Source: PRS1 sp965250265 (GTDB lineage Bacteria > Bacteroidota > Bacteroidia > Flavobacteriales > Flavobacteriaceae). Taken from it: a DNA stretch of 64,000 bases. The notes beneath the pieces are model-generated. The model did not search any database. It was not told the origin of the DNA and saw only the letters and a list, made by a program, of their open reading frames with translations. Within the stretch, counting starts at the first letter, position 1, and every line of letters begins with the position of its first letter. The position numbers were made by a program, and so were the translations under genes. Below are positions 35,586-44,068 of the stretch, piece by piece. The stretch covers positions 261,944 to 325,943 of the forward strand of contig CBDFNO010000011.1 in NCBI GenBank assembly GCA_965250265.1. Direction: 5' to 3'.

Positions 35586-37214
35586 ATGGGAAAAGGATTT
35601 TTTAACGTGCCAATAGCTGTAAACGAACCTATAAAATCGTATGCTCCTGGTTCTCCAGAACGTGAAGCTGTACTTAAAACATATAAAGAAATGTTTAACA
35701 GCAAAATTGATGTGCCTTTTTATATAAACGGAAAAGATATTACAACTGGCAACACCAGAACAATGTCTCCTCCTCATGATCATCAACATATTGTTGGCAC
35801 TTATCATTTAGCAGAAAAAACACATATTGAAGACGCTATTTCTACAGCATTAGAAGCTAGAAAATCGTGGTCGCAATTACCTTGGGAACAACGTGCAGGA
35901 ATCTTTTTAAAGGCTGCCGAACTTATTGCTGGTCCTTACAGAGCAAAAATAAATGCAGCAACTATGATAGCCCAATCTAAAACAATTCATCAAGCTGAAA
36001 TTGATGCAGCTTGTGAGTTGATAGATTTCCTGCGTTTTAATGTTCAGTTTATGACAGACATTTATCACGAACAGCCAGAAAGTACAAGTGATGCATGGAA
36101 CAGAGTTGAATACAGACCTCTTGAAGGTTTTGTGTACGCTATAACTCCATTTAATTTTACTGCAATAGCTGGAAATTTACCTACTTGTATGGCAATGATG
36201 GGAAATGTGGTAGTTTGGAAACCTAGCGATAGTCAAATATATTCTGCAAAAATACTGATGGATGTTTTTAACGAAGCTGGTGTTCCTCCTGGTGTTATTA
36301 ATGTGGTTTTTGGAGATCCTGTGATGATTACTGACACTGTAATGGCTAGTCCAGATTTTTCAGGTTTACACTTTACAGGTTCTACATTTATTTTTAAAGA
36401 GCTTTGGAAAAAGATTGGAAACAATATCCATAATTACAAAACCTACCCAAGAATTGTAGGTGAAACAGGTGGAAAAGATTTTATCGTTGCACATAAAAGC
36501 GCAAATTCAAAACAAGTTTCCACAGCCATTATTCGTGGTGCTTTTGAGTTCCAAGGACAAAAATGTTCTGCTGCATCTAGAGCATATATACCAAGTAATT
36601 TATGGCAAGATGTAAAAACACAACTTATAGATGATGTAAACTCTATTAAAATGGGTTCTCCTGAAGATATGAGCAACTTTGTTACAGCTGTAATACACGA
36701 AGGTTCTTTCGATAAGTTGGCAACATTCATTGACCAAGCTAAAGCTGATAACGATGCAGAAATTATTGTAGGTGGAAATCATGATAAAAGCAAAGGTTAT
36801 TTTATTGAACCAACTGTTATTCTTGCTAAAGACCCGAAATACACAACCATGTGTACAGAACTTTTTGGCCCTGTAATTACTATTTATGTTTATCATGAGG
36901 ACGATTATTCTGAAACCTTAAAACTAGTTGACCAAACAAGTGATTATGCTTTAACAGGAGCTATTCTTGCAACAGATAGATATGCTATTGAAGAAGCCAC
37001 AAAAGCTTTACAAAATTGTGCTGGAAACTTTTATATTAACGATAAACCAACAGGAGCAGTTGTTGGGCAACAACCCTTTGGAGGTGCAAGAGCTTCTGGA
37101 ACTAACGACAAAGCAGGTAGTGCTCAAAACTTATTACGTTGGGTGTCTCCAAGGATGATTAAAGAAACCTTTGTAACTCCAACCGATTATCGTTATCCTT
37201 TTTTAGAAGAATAG
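35586..37214 (+). CDS. pruA: L-glutamate gamma-semialdehyde dehydrogenase
   Basis: 542 residues, the stand-alone PruA length. Final step of proline catabolism: glutamate semialdehyde (from pyrroline-5-carboxylate) to glutamate with NAD+. Catalytic Glu is in VGETGGKDF, nucleophile Cys in FQGQKCSAASRAY, and Asn in TPFNFTAIAGN. It ends KETFVTPTDYRYPFLEE as in Bacteroidota homologues. A strong terminator follows and marks the left edge of the cassette-like array. Confidence 0.96.
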   Translation: MGKGFFNVPIAVNEPIKSYAPGSPEREAVLKTYKEMFNSKIDVPFYINGKDITTGNTRTMSPPHDHQHIVGTYHLAEKTHIEDAISTALEARKSWSQLPWEQRAGIFLKAAELIAGPYRAKINAATMIAQSKTIHQAEIDAACELIDFLRFNVQFMTDIYHEQPESTSDAWNRVEYRPLEGFVYAITPFNFTAIAGNLPTCMAMMGNVVVWKPSDSQIYSAKILMDVFNEAGVPPGVINVVFGDPVMITDTVMASPDFSGLHFTGSTFIFKELWKKIGNNIHNYKTYPRIVGETGGKDFIVAHKSANSKQVSTAIIRGAFEFQGQKCSAASRAYIPSNLWQDVKTQLIDDVNSIKMGSPEDMSNFVTAVIHEGSFDKLATFIDQAKADNDAEIIVGGNHDKSKGYFIEPTVILAKDPKYTTMCTELFGPVITIYVYHEDDYSETLKLVDQTSDYALTGAILATDRYAIEEATKALQNCAGNFYINDKPTGAVVGQQPFGGARASGTNDKAGSAQNLLRWVSPRMIKETFVTPTDYRYPFLEE

Positions 37215-37240
37215 ACATTTTTACATATATTTAAATGACT

Positions 37241-37276
37241 AAAACCTGCTATATTTATAGTAGGTTTTCTTTTTTA
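37241..37276 (+). terminator. intrinsic terminator of pruA
   Basis: A 13-bp stem (AAAACCTGCTATA / TATAGTAGGTTTT with one G-T pair), 2-nt loop and a following T-run. Lies 27 bp after the pruA stop. Confidence 0.8.
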
Positions 37277-37295
37277 TAACTACAATACTTAATTA

Positions 37296-37366
37296 AAATC
37301 CGTTAGATTTGTAGGTATATATTATAGAAATAAACTCCCTAAGGGAGTTTATTCACATGTTGTGCT
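37296..37366 (+). repeat. left-boundary repeat with perfect hairpin (half-site-like)
   Basis: About 71 bp nearly identical to 48857-48929. It contains the perfect hairpin AATAAACTCCC..GGGAGTTTATT and ends in TGTTGTGC, like the 3' ends of the palindromic elements of the array. It precedes the DUF6090 gene. Confidence 0.8.
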
Positions 37367-37389
37367 TCATTATTACAAACCATTAAACA

Positions 37390-38166
37390 ATGATAAAATT
37401 CTTTAGAAAAATACGCTATAATCTTATGGAGAAAAACAAAACTGGAAAGTATTTAAAATACGCCATTGGTGAAATAATTCTTGTGGTTTTTGGAATCCTC
37501 ATTGCGTTAAGCATTAATAATTGGAATGAGGTGCGTAAATTAGATAATGAAGAGCATAATTTATTGATTGCACTTAAAGAAGAAATTAATAATAACATTG
37601 CTTATGTTCATTCTGAAATAGAATCTAACTCAATTAAAGTTGAGCAGATTGCTGAATTTATAAAACTTTTCACTCCAGAAAATGGATTGGTTACAGAAGA
37701 AGAAATTGCTGTAAAATTGAGAAGTGCACTTTTAAGTAATCCTTATTTTCAACCAGCTGAAGGCGTAATAAAAGAAATGATGAACTCTGGAAAGTTGAGC
37801 CTAATAAAAAACTCAAAACTGAGAGGCCAATTATCTCTTTGGGAGTCTAAATTAGTGCCACTACGGCAACAAGAGCAATTAATAATTAGAAAGCACGAAT
37901 TATGTTTTGACTACGCATTGAACCATGGTGATTTTAGAAGAATGAGAGAAATCACTGAAAAAGACAAAAATACTTGGTATGCTATGCTCGGTCAAAACAA
38001 GTTTAAAAACACAAGTAATAAACACTTAATTCAATCAAAAGAATATGAAAATCATTTAGTGTATTACATGGGTGGTACATATTATCTCAATGGTTTTTAT
38101 GAAACCTTCAAAAACTATATGGTGAATATTCAACAACTTATAGATACAGAATTACTAAATAGATAA
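37390..38166 (+). CDS. DUF6090 family membrane protein, array copy
   Basis: 258 residues. Leader MIKFFRKIRYNLMEKNKTGKY, helix GEIILVVFGILIALSINNWN, body closely similar to the copy at 16442-17221 along its whole length (NNNI..EI, LSLIKNSKLRGQLSLWESKLVPLRQQE, FRRMREITEKDK, TSNKHLIQSKEYENH). It is bracketed by array repeats, so it behaves as the first cassette of the array. Function unknown. Confidence 0.88.
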   Translation: MIKFFRKIRYNLMEKNKTGKYLKYAIGEIILVVFGILIALSINNWNEVRKLDNEEHNLLIALKEEINNNIAYVHSEIESNSIKVEQIAEFIKLFTPENGLVTEEEIAVKLRSALLSNPYFQPAEGVIKEMMNSGKLSLIKNSKLRGQLSLWESKLVPLRQQEQLIIRKHELCFDYALNHGDFRRMREITEKDKNTWYAMLGQNKFKNTSNKHLIQSKEYENHLVYYMGGTYYLNGFYETFKNYMVNIQQLIDTELLNR

Positions 38167-38175
38167 TTAACGAAA

Positions 38176-38308
38176 GCACAACACCGTGTATAATCAATTG
38201 CTTAGTCCTCTCCTACTTGGAAATTCCTTCGGATTTTCTTCTGATTCGTTTTCTTTTGCTAACTTAGTTCTAGCCAACGCAACTAACCATACACAAACCG
38301 TTGTAGCC
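38176..38308 (+). repeat. attC-like palindromic element 1
   Basis: 133 bp. The 5' arm GCACAAC..GTGTATAA pairs with the 3' arm ATACAC..GTTGTAGC, arms split into an outer and an inner box with unequal spacers (3 versus 5 nt) as in attC. The centre has a hairpin around GGAAATTCC TTCGGATTTTC and a conserved block TTCTTTTGCTAACTTAGTTC. Confidence 0.75.
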
Positions 38309-38327
38309 AGTTTAAACAAACATACTT

Positions 38328-38912
38328 ATGAAAACAAAATTTTTGATTTTAACCTTGTTCTTATTCGTAAATTTATCCTTTGGACAAAAAGTATTGAATA
38401 AAGATTATAAGTTCTTGAACAAAGAATTAAAAGTAGCAATCATTCCTTTGACTAACGAATTGACAAAGTTTAATGATTCTATTTCAAATGACATTTTTAA
38501 AGATACATTGTCATTAAAATTTTTAAATGTAGAAGAATTAAGAACAGAATTAAATGTTGAATCAACAGATATTCTAAAAAGAATCGCTTCTGAAAAATAT
38601 AAAAAGAGAGACCTCAAAAAATATCCGAATCTGAATACGTTAATAAACACTTCGGATTTGAAAAACTTGAAAGAAAATTTACAAAATGCAGACTTACTAT
38701 TATTCCCAATCAAATTCAATATCAATCAATCTGTGGGAAGAACTTTCGGGAGTGCTACTTTTAGATTTTATGATTTAAATACAGGAGATTTTGTTCATCA
38801 ATTTGAAACAAGTTTTAACGTAAATACGACTGAAAATAGTTCTAAACAAGTGGTAACAGCATTATTGTTTTTGTATGAAAAAGATTATTTAATAAAGCAG
38901 AAATCCGAATAA
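38328..38912 (+). CDS. secreted hypothetical protein
   Basis: 194 residues. Signal peptide ending VNLSFGQ (about 19). The mature part has LKVAIIPLTNELTKFND and later DLLLFPIKFNINQSVGRTFGSATFRFYDLNTGD, which resembles envelope proteins of the LpoB/TolB-N type that build a small alpha/beta domain. Resemblance is weak. Single gene between elements 1 and 2. Confidence 0.72.
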   Translation: MKTKFLILTLFLFVNLSFGQKVLNKDYKFLNKELKVAIIPLTNELTKFNDSISNDIFKDTLSLKFLNVEELRTELNVESTDILKRIASEKYKKRDLKKYPNLNTLINTSDLKNLKENLQNADLLLFPIKFNINQSVGRTFGSATFRFYDLNTGDFVHQFETSFNVNTTENSSKQVVTALLFLYEKDYLIKQKSE

Positions 38913-38917
38913 AAACT

Positions 38918-39055
38918 GGCTACAACACCGTATAAAATTAATTGCTAGTGTAAGTCTACTTACGAAAATCCTCGTGGATTTTCCTCTGGTTCGTTCCATT
39001 TTTAGTAAGTTAGTTGCTTAATCAAATAACTATCCTTACACCAACCGTTGCAACA
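38918..39055 (+). repeat. attC-like palindromic element 2
   Basis: 138 bp. Starts GGCTACAACACCGTATAA, ends ACCAACCGTTGCAAC. Central hairpin AAAATCC TCGT GGATTTT, then the family block CTCTGGTTCGTTCC. Starts 6 bp after the preceding stop codon. Confidence 0.75.
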
Positions 39056-39067
39056 ATTTTACATAAT

Positions 39068-39280
39068 ATGGAAGAAAATAAAGAAATATTTGCATTAATC
39101 ATTTCAATTGGTGCTGGTGCATTTGCAATTTTAGCTAGTATATTTAATTGGGATTTTTTCTTTGAAAATAGAAAGGCAAAGTTTATTGTTAATATAATTG
39201 GACGTAATGGTTCACGCATTTTTTATTCTACAATTGGAATATTCCTATTCTTTTTGGCTTACAAAATGTTAAGCGATTAA
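39068..39280 (+). CDS. small two-helix membrane protein, Imm17-like
   Basis: 70 residues from the Met at 39068; upstream in-frame codons lie in the element. Two membrane helices (about 7-25 and 50-68) flank a basic loop, FNWDFFFENRKAKFIVNIIGRNGSRIFY. The W...R..GR...R pattern recalls immunity protein 17, which guards against polymorphic or contact-dependent toxins. No toxin gene is adjacent, so this would be an orphan immunity gene. Confidence 0.65.
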   Translation: MEENKEIFALIISIGAGAFAILASIFNWDFFFENRKAKFIVNIIGRNGSRIFYSTIGIFLFFLAYKMLSD

Positions 39281-39287
39281 CAACAGT

Positions 39288-39417
39288 TGCTAACAACGTA
39301 TATAGTTCATTGCTAAGTCTGTGTGTACTAGGAAAATCCTAGCGGATTTTTCTCTGGTTCGTTTTCTTTTACTAATTTAGTTCTTGCCAACGCAAATAAC
39401 CATACACCAACCGTACA
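39288..39417 (+). repeat. attC-like palindromic element 3
   Basis: 130 bp. Starts TTGCTAACAACGTATATAG, ends CCATACACCAACCGTACA. Central hairpin GGAAAATCC TAGC GGATTTTTC. Starts 8 bp after the preceding stop. Confidence 0.75.
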
Positions 39418-39426
39418 ATTACAAAT

Positions 39427-40275
39427 ATGACAGAAGTAGAATTACCAAAAGCTCCACATTCCATTCAAAAAGGAGTCCCCTTAAAGCTAGTTTTAGACAA
39501 ACCGGCTGTTGTCCAAATTGGGAAGAATTTAAAGATTGTGAATAGTGGTTTCAACGCTACTGAGTTTGTGGAAAGAGTTATGCAGGACATTGAGCCTCTT
39601 GCTCTTAAGGATCGAGGAATTTTAATCGCGAACGTTTTACGCGAGTATTTACCAAACGACTATTCCAAGGCAATTGCAATTTTACTCAACTCGTTAACTC
39701 CACCGCTCAAGGAGACGGACAACCTTGGACTTTCTGGATTGTTCTATATGCCTCATGTGTCCTTTGTGGCACTCTATGGTCTCGACAAAAAATACAATAA
39801 TAATATAGACCCTTTCGACACTTCTATGAAAGCTCAATATGAACTGACAAAGAGGTTTACATCTGAATTCTCTATCCGTACATTTCTTATCGATCAACCT
39901 AAGAGAACTTTTGAAACTTTATACAAATGGATGAATGATCCAGACCCACATGTACGCCGGCTATGTTCCGAAGGAACCAGACCAAGGTTGCCTTGGGCTC
40001 AAAAAATTTCGTCATTGGTGATTGATCCAAGCCCTTCTTTCATTATTCTCGAAAAACTAAAGGACGATTCTAATCTATACGTTAGAAGAAGTGTTGCAAA
40101 TCATGTTGGGGATATTGCAAAGGACAATTTAGAAATTGCTTTAAAATTATGTCAAAGCTGGCTACCTAAATCCTCTAACGAACTTAAATGGGTTGTAAGA
40201 CATGCGCTAAGACATCCAGCGAAAAAAAAGAATGCAGAAGCCCTGAAAATTAGAGCTATGGCAAAGAAGAACTAA
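39427..40275 (+). CDS. DNA alkylation repair HEAT-repeat protein (AlkC/AlkD-like)
   Basis: 282 residues, all-helical HEAT-like. Diagnostic stretch PHVRRLCSEGTRPRLPWAQK (Arg-rich DNA-facing helix and loop), followed by YVRRSVANHVGDIAKDN and ELKWVVRHALRHPAKK, which match AlkC-type alkylpurine glycosylases. These excise N3/N7-alkylated purines without base flipping. A stress-resistance cargo. Higher G+C than its immediate surroundings, which fits separate acquisition. Confidence 0.83.
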   Translation: MTEVELPKAPHSIQKGVPLKLVLDKPAVVQIGKNLKIVNSGFNATEFVERVMQDIEPLALKDRGILIANVLREYLPNDYSKAIAILLNSLTPPLKETDNLGLSGLFYMPHVSFVALYGLDKKYNNNIDPFDTSMKAQYELTKRFTSEFSIRTFLIDQPKRTFETLYKWMNDPDPHVRRLCSEGTRPRLPWAQKISSLVIDPSPSFIILEKLKDDSNLYVRRSVANHVGDIAKDNLEIALKLCQSWLPKSSNELKWVVRHALRHPAKKKNAEALKIRAMAKKN

Positions 40276-40281
40276 AAAACT

Positions 40282-40416
40282 GGCTACAACAACGTATAAA
40301 ATTAATTGCTAGTGCAAGCCTATTTACGAAAATCCTCTCGGATTTTCATCTGGTTTGTTTTCTTTTGCTAAATTAGTTGTTTAAACACGCAACAAACTAT
40401 ATACCAGCCGTTGCCC
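40282..40416 (+). repeat. attC-like palindromic element 4
   Basis: 135 bp. Starts TGGCTACAACAACGTATAA, ends ATACCAGCCGTTGCCC. Central hairpin AAAATCC TCTC GGATTTT. First 40 bp are nearly identical to element 2. Confidence 0.75.
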
Positions 40417-40432
40417 ACAATTATGAAAAAAA

Positions 40433-40801
40433 ATGGTAAGAATAAGATATCTCGTAAATGACGTGAACGAATCAGTTCAGTTTTATATATCAAACTTTGA
40501 TTTTAATTTAAAACAACAATTTGGGTCAGCAATAGCTATGCTGGAACGAGATGGATTAACTCTACTGGTTGCCGGTCCAATGACTTCAGCAACAAAACCA
40601 ATGCCTGACGGAACTAAACCCACACCAGGAGGAGGTTGGGCTAGAATTATGATTGATGTTGCCGATATTGAATTTGAAGTTGCACGACTTAAAGAAAATG
40701 GCGTTGAGTTCAGAAACCATATAATAGAAAATCAGGGACGCAAACAGATTCTCTGTATCGACCCATCAGGAAATCTAATAGAACTATTACAGCCATCTTA
40801 A
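40433..40801 (+). CDS. VOC-family (glyoxalase/bleomycin-resistance-like) protein
   Basis: 122 residues, one VOC beta-alpha-beta-beta-beta pair. IRYLVNDVNESVQFYISNFDF forms the N-terminal repeat and MIDVADIEFEVARLKENGVEF with IDPSGNLIELLQ the C-terminal one. The Glu in LIELLQ is the usual metal ligand. Function could be antibiotic/fosfomycin-type sequestration or an isomerase or dioxygenase; not resolvable. Single-gene cassette. Confidence 0.85.
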   Translation: MVRIRYLVNDVNESVQFYISNFDFNLKQQFGSAIAMLERDGLTLLVAGPMTSATKPMPDGTKPTPGGGWARIMIDVADIEFEVARLKENGVEFRNHIIENQGRKQILCIDPSGNLIELLQPS

Positions 40802-40881
40802 TGAGTGTTCTTTATATATTCTGATTGTCAACTTGGAAACCACAATAACATGATTAGTTAGAACTATTTAAAAAATAACTA

Positions 40882-41070
40882 GTGTTAACAATGTATATAG
40901 CAAATAGGACGCATAGTGGTTTTAGAAAGGTAAGTGCTATTTACAAACACCACCAAATCGTTGATTTGGTCTTTAAAATGAAAAAAATAAAATACAACGT
41001 TTTGGCTCAGTGCAAACTTGAAAGATTATTGCTTTATACTGCCTATTTGCCATATACTAAACGTTAACAG
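40882..41070 (+). repeat. attC-like palindromic element 5, large, long perfect arms
   Basis: 189 bp. 5' arm TGTTAACAATGTATATAGC then AAATAGG; 3' arm CCTATTTGCCATATACTAA then ACGTTAACA. The arms pair almost perfectly over about 25 positions. An internal 8-bp hairpin ACCAAATC GTT GATTTGGT lies at 40952-40970. It is separated from the VOC stop by 80 bp. Confidence 0.75.
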
Positions 41071-41089
41071 TAAAATGAAATCACCCAAT

Positions 41090-42001
41090 ATGAAACAGAT
41101 ATATCTACTACTTTTTTGCCTAATTATGCTTTCATGCAATTATTCTGAAAAGAAAATTGAAGTTGATCAATCCAAGCATCTAGGCCTGACTGAACTGGAA
41201 ACGGATCGTCCATACAACATACTGCACAGTAATGAACAAATAGAATTCGCTAAAAAACAGGCAGAATTAATAGATGAAGCATACCTGTTTTTATCAAGAA
41301 TAATGGGTCCTAAAAAAGACTTTTATTTATTAGTGGTTTCTGGTAAAGACTGGGATAAAAATGCTTATTCACCAGTGATAGGAATGCCCGAATATTATAA
41401 AGGAAATCTTATAATTGGTGCAGGTCAAAATGATATGGCTTCAGGTTATGAAGAAATGATTAGGAGTTTCCCAGAATCAATAACAGTTGATTTGATAGAA
41501 ACATACACAAATGAATTAGAAGAATTTGACATGCGCCTCTTTTTTGATAAACTTTCAATTCATGAACTTATTCATAATTTTCAGGATCCAAAAAATCAAG
41601 AAGGTTACTCAATGAGCAGGTGGCTAGAGGAATTGCATGCAAATATGGGATTATATGCTTTTTATAAGTCCAAGCGCCCGAGAGAATTAAAATATATAAA
41701 CACTTTGGTTGATTTTAGTATTGACAACCCACCACCAAATATTAAATACCACAGTCTTTCAGATTTTGATGTACATTACTATGAAATGGATCCTGGAAAT
41801 TACGGTTTTTACCAAATGAAATTTACAAAAGCTGGGCAAAAGGTAATTGACTCTTTAGGGAATGCAATATTAAAACCGCTCAATGATTTTATTATAAAAT
41901 ATGATGAATCATGGAAGAATAAATTAACTGAAGAGGAATTTATAAAGAAGCTCGCAAGCGAAGTTGATCCATATTTCGTCCAATTGATTGAAACTTGGTG
42001 A
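41090..42001 (+). CDS. lipoprotein with HExxH zinc-peptidase motif
   Basis: 303 residues from the Met at 41090; Met at 41075 is also possible. Lipoprotein signal IYLLLFCLIMLSC. Motif HELIHNF (HExxH) lies about residue 168, followed 20-25 residues later by Glu in WLEELHANMGLYAFY, the layout of a gluzincin-like metallopeptidase. It would sit in the envelope. No family match was recognised beyond the motif. Bounded by elements 5 and 6. Confidence 0.75.
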   Translation: MKQIYLLLFCLIMLSCNYSEKKIEVDQSKHLGLTELETDRPYNILHSNEQIEFAKKQAELIDEAYLFLSRIMGPKKDFYLLVVSGKDWDKNAYSPVIGMPEYYKGNLIIGAGQNDMASGYEEMIRSFPESITVDLIETYTNELEEFDMRLFFDKLSIHELIHNFQDPKNQEGYSMSRWLEELHANMGLYAFYKSKRPRELKYINTLVDFSIDNPPPNIKYHSLSDFDVHYYEMDPGNYGFYQMKFTKAGQKVIDSLGNAILKPLNDFIIKYDESWKNKLTEEEFIKKLASEVDPYFVQLIETW

Positions 42002-42013
42002 AATAATATTCAG

Positions 42014-42146
42014 CTGCTAACAACGTGTATAGTTCATTGCTTAGTCACTTAATGAACTATTCAAGGATTTCTTCCGAAATCCTTGAACGTCTTTTCCTTT
42101 TTGCTATCTTCGTTCTTAATCTCAACGAAACCATACACAAACATTA
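42014..42146 (+). repeat. attC-like palindromic element 6
   Basis: 133 bp. Starts TGCTAACAACGTGTATAG, ends CATACACAAACATTATA (core changed to ATTA). Two internal perfect hairpins: AGTTCATT..AATGAACT and CAAGGATTTC TTCC GAAATCCTTG (42062-42085). Confidence 0.75.
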
Positions 42147-42170
42147 TAAACCATTAAAAAAATAACTAAA

Positions 42171-43037
42171 ATGAAAAATACTTCGCGATTACAATTTCTA
42201 GCTATTACTCTTTTATCCTTAATCTCGCTTAATAGTCTAGCGCAGGACAAATTTGGAGGTCTTGCACTCTATACGGTTCGTGATGAGATGAAAGCGAACC
42301 CAAAAGAGGTTCTAAAAGAGGTGGCCGATATTGGTTATAAATACATTGAATCTGCTGGATATAACAATGGTAAATTTTACGGCATGAGCCCTCAAGAATT
42401 CAAAAATTACCTGAATGAGATTGGATTAACTCCTATGAGTGCTCATCAAGGAACGGTGACATTAGAAAACGCAGATAAAATGATTGCCGATGTAAAGGCA
42501 GCTGGATTTAAATATTTTGTGGTACCGGTACCTCCCATGGGGCTTTTTAAATATGATCCAGAGACCCAAAGCTTGGGCATGACTGGTGGCGCTGCCAATC
42601 TTGCTGATATATTAAATACCCTTGGCGAAAAATGTAATAAAGTAGGATTAAAATTATTATATCACAACCATGATTTTGAATTTAAAAAAGATGAAGATGG
42701 TATTATTCCTATAGATTACCTGTTAGAGAATACTGACCCAGATTATGTGAATTTTCAAATGGATTTATTCTGGGCAACGAAGGCAGATGCAAAGCCTGTC
42801 TACTATTTTGAAAAATATCCTGGACGATTTAAAAGTTGGCATGTGAAGGATATGGATGAGCAAGGCAAGTTTGCACCTGTTGGCAATGGAACGATTGATT
42901 TTGCTAGAATTCTTGAGAAAAAAGATTTATCAGGAATGGAATTTTACCTTGTTGAGCAGGACAAGACTTTCAATATGCAACCTATGGAAGCCATAAAAGT
43001 AAGTCATGAAGGATTAAAGAAATTTGGATTCAAGTAA
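42171..43037 (+). CDS. secreted sugar phosphate isomerase/epimerase (AP endonuclease 2-like)
   Basis: 288 residues. Signal peptide ending LNSLAQ (about 24). TIM barrel of the xylose-isomerase-like family: ALYTVRDEM, AHQGTVTLENADKM, LLYHNHDFEF (metal His), QMDLFWATKAD (Asp) and SWHVKDMDEQG. Exported members of this family are frequent in Bacteroidota and act on keto-sugars or inositols. Preceded and followed by array elements. Confidence 0.9.
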   Translation: MKNTSRLQFLAITLLSLISLNSLAQDKFGGLALYTVRDEMKANPKEVLKEVADIGYKYIESAGYNNGKFYGMSPQEFKNYLNEIGLTPMSAHQGTVTLENADKMIADVKAAGFKYFVVPVPPMGLFKYDPETQSLGMTGGAANLADILNTLGEKCNKVGLKLLYHNHDFEFKKDEDGIIPIDYLLENTDPDYVNFQMDLFWATKADAKPVYYFEKYPGRFKSWHVKDMDEQGKFAPVGNGTIDFARILEKKDLSGMEFYLVEQDKTFNMQPMEAIKVSHEGLKKFGFK

Positions 43038-43089
43038 TGTATATCTTTGATTTTGATTGTCACTTACTAAATGAATAAATTAACACGAT

Positions 43090-43223
43090 GTGTAACAATG
43101 GCTATAATTTATTGTTACTTTTAAGATAAAACAAAATAACTAACTTTAAAACGACTTGATTTCTTAGTTTGAAAATCTAACGATTTTGTCCGCAACGCAA
43201 TCATAGCCAAGACCATTGGCAAC
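43090..43223 (+). repeat. attC-like palindromic element 7 (CAATGGCTATAATT subtype)
   Basis: 134 bp. Starts GTGTAACAATGGCTATAATT and ends CATAGCCAAGACCATTGGCA; the arms pair through CAATGG and CTATAATT with an unpaired spacer in the 3' arm. A distinct subtype shared with element 9. Confidence 0.72.
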
Positions 43224-43235
43224 AATAAAAGGAAA

Positions 43236-43592
43236 ATGAAAAAAATATTATTCATCTCAATAGTCATTCTCCCATGGAGTTTGTTTCTAAATAGCTGTGA
43301 TAAATCACAAACAGGAATTGATGCTCCTTCATGTATTATTGACATAATTCATCAAATCGAAAATGAAGAAGTTAGAAACCCACCAGCAAAAGTTGTGAAG
43401 TGGGAAGTGAATGGACAAACCTATTATTATATCACCTCGGATTGTTGCGACCAGTTCAACTATTTATATGATGTCAATTGCAATGTTGTTTGTGCTCCAG
43501 ATGGAGGAATTACGGGTTCTGGTGACGGAAATTGTCCAGCTTTTGTGGGTCAAATTGAGAAAACATTGGTATGGGAAGATGAAAGAAATTAA
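43236..43592 (+). CDS. DUF6970-like lipoprotein
   Basis: 118 residues. Lipoprotein signal PWSLFLNSC (Cys about 21). The mature part has EVRNPPAKVVKWEVNGQTYYYITSDCCDQFNYLYDVNC and CAPDGGITGSGDGNCP, the Cys-rich compact domain of DUF6970. The paired cysteines suggest disulphides in the periplasm. Function unknown. Single-gene cassette. Confidence 0.75.
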   Translation: MKKILFISIVILPWSLFLNSCDKSQTGIDAPSCIIDIIHQIENEEVRNPPAKVVKWEVNGQTYYYITSDCCDQFNYLYDVNCNVVCAPDGGITGSGDGNCPAFVGQIEKTLVWEDERN

Positions 43593-43597
43593 AAAAA

Positions 43598-43656
43598 CTA
43601 TCGCCAACAAGATTAAAAAAACACTAAACCTGTTTTTTGCATAGAGCCATTGTGCT
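43598..43656 (+). repeat. degenerate attC-like end
   Basis: The 3' end GCATAGAGCCATTGTGCTTAA shares CCATTGTGCTTAA with the end of element 9. The 5' part (CGCCAACAAGATTA) pairs only weakly. Low confidence. Confidence 0.35.
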
Positions 43657-43666
43657 TAATTTAAAA

Positions 43667-44068
43667 ATGACTAGACGAATTACAATAATTCAAGGAATTC
43701 AGAATATTCAATTAAAATATATAACCCATGTATTAATTGTGTGTTTTGCATTAAATGCTTTTTTTAGAAAATATTTGACTGGAAGAAATGAAATACTCGA
43801 TATCATTTTAGGTTCACTGCCAAACTTCATTGCTGTAGTTGTAATATCTATTTTTATTTCTGATCGAAAAAAAGTTGTTGGAATTTATAAATACATAATT
43901 ATTTTAACGATTACATCCTTGTTAGTTTTGGAAGAATATTTTCCAACATTTACAGGGAATAAAATATTTGACACTTATGATATTATAGCTTCTGTTCTAG
44001 GCGGGTTTATTGTCATTATTTTAACCATAATTTATAATGGCCAAAAAACTAAGCACAACAAAATATGA
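43667..44068 (+). CDS. four-helix membrane protein (VanZ-like)
   Basis: 133 residues from the Met at 43667; an in-frame Met at 43637 lies in the element. About four membrane helices. LLVLEEYFPTFTGNKIFDTYDIIASVLGGFI resembles the C-terminal E..P.R.fD.yDi..N..G signature of VanZ-like proteins. Function unknown. Overlaps the creatininase start by 4 bp (ATGA), so these two genes form a co-expressed pair. Confidence 0.65.
   Translation: MTRRITIIQGIQNIQLKYITHVLIVCFALNAFFRKYLTGRNEILDIILGSLPNFIAVVVISIFISDRKKVVGIYKYIIILTITSLLVLEEYFPTFTGNKIFDTYDIIASVLGGFIVIILTIIYNGQKTKHNKI

Noticed and set aside
38186..38401. Open frame spanning element 1 and the start of the next gene
   Set aside because: Overlaps a repeat whose copies elsewhere are not in a conserved frame, and overlaps the better supported secreted protein at 38328.
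40882..41067. A 61-codon open frame from a GTG across element 5
   Set aside because: It coincides almost exactly with the palindromic element, has no coding signature and no ribosome binding site; the DNA pairing explains the sequence.
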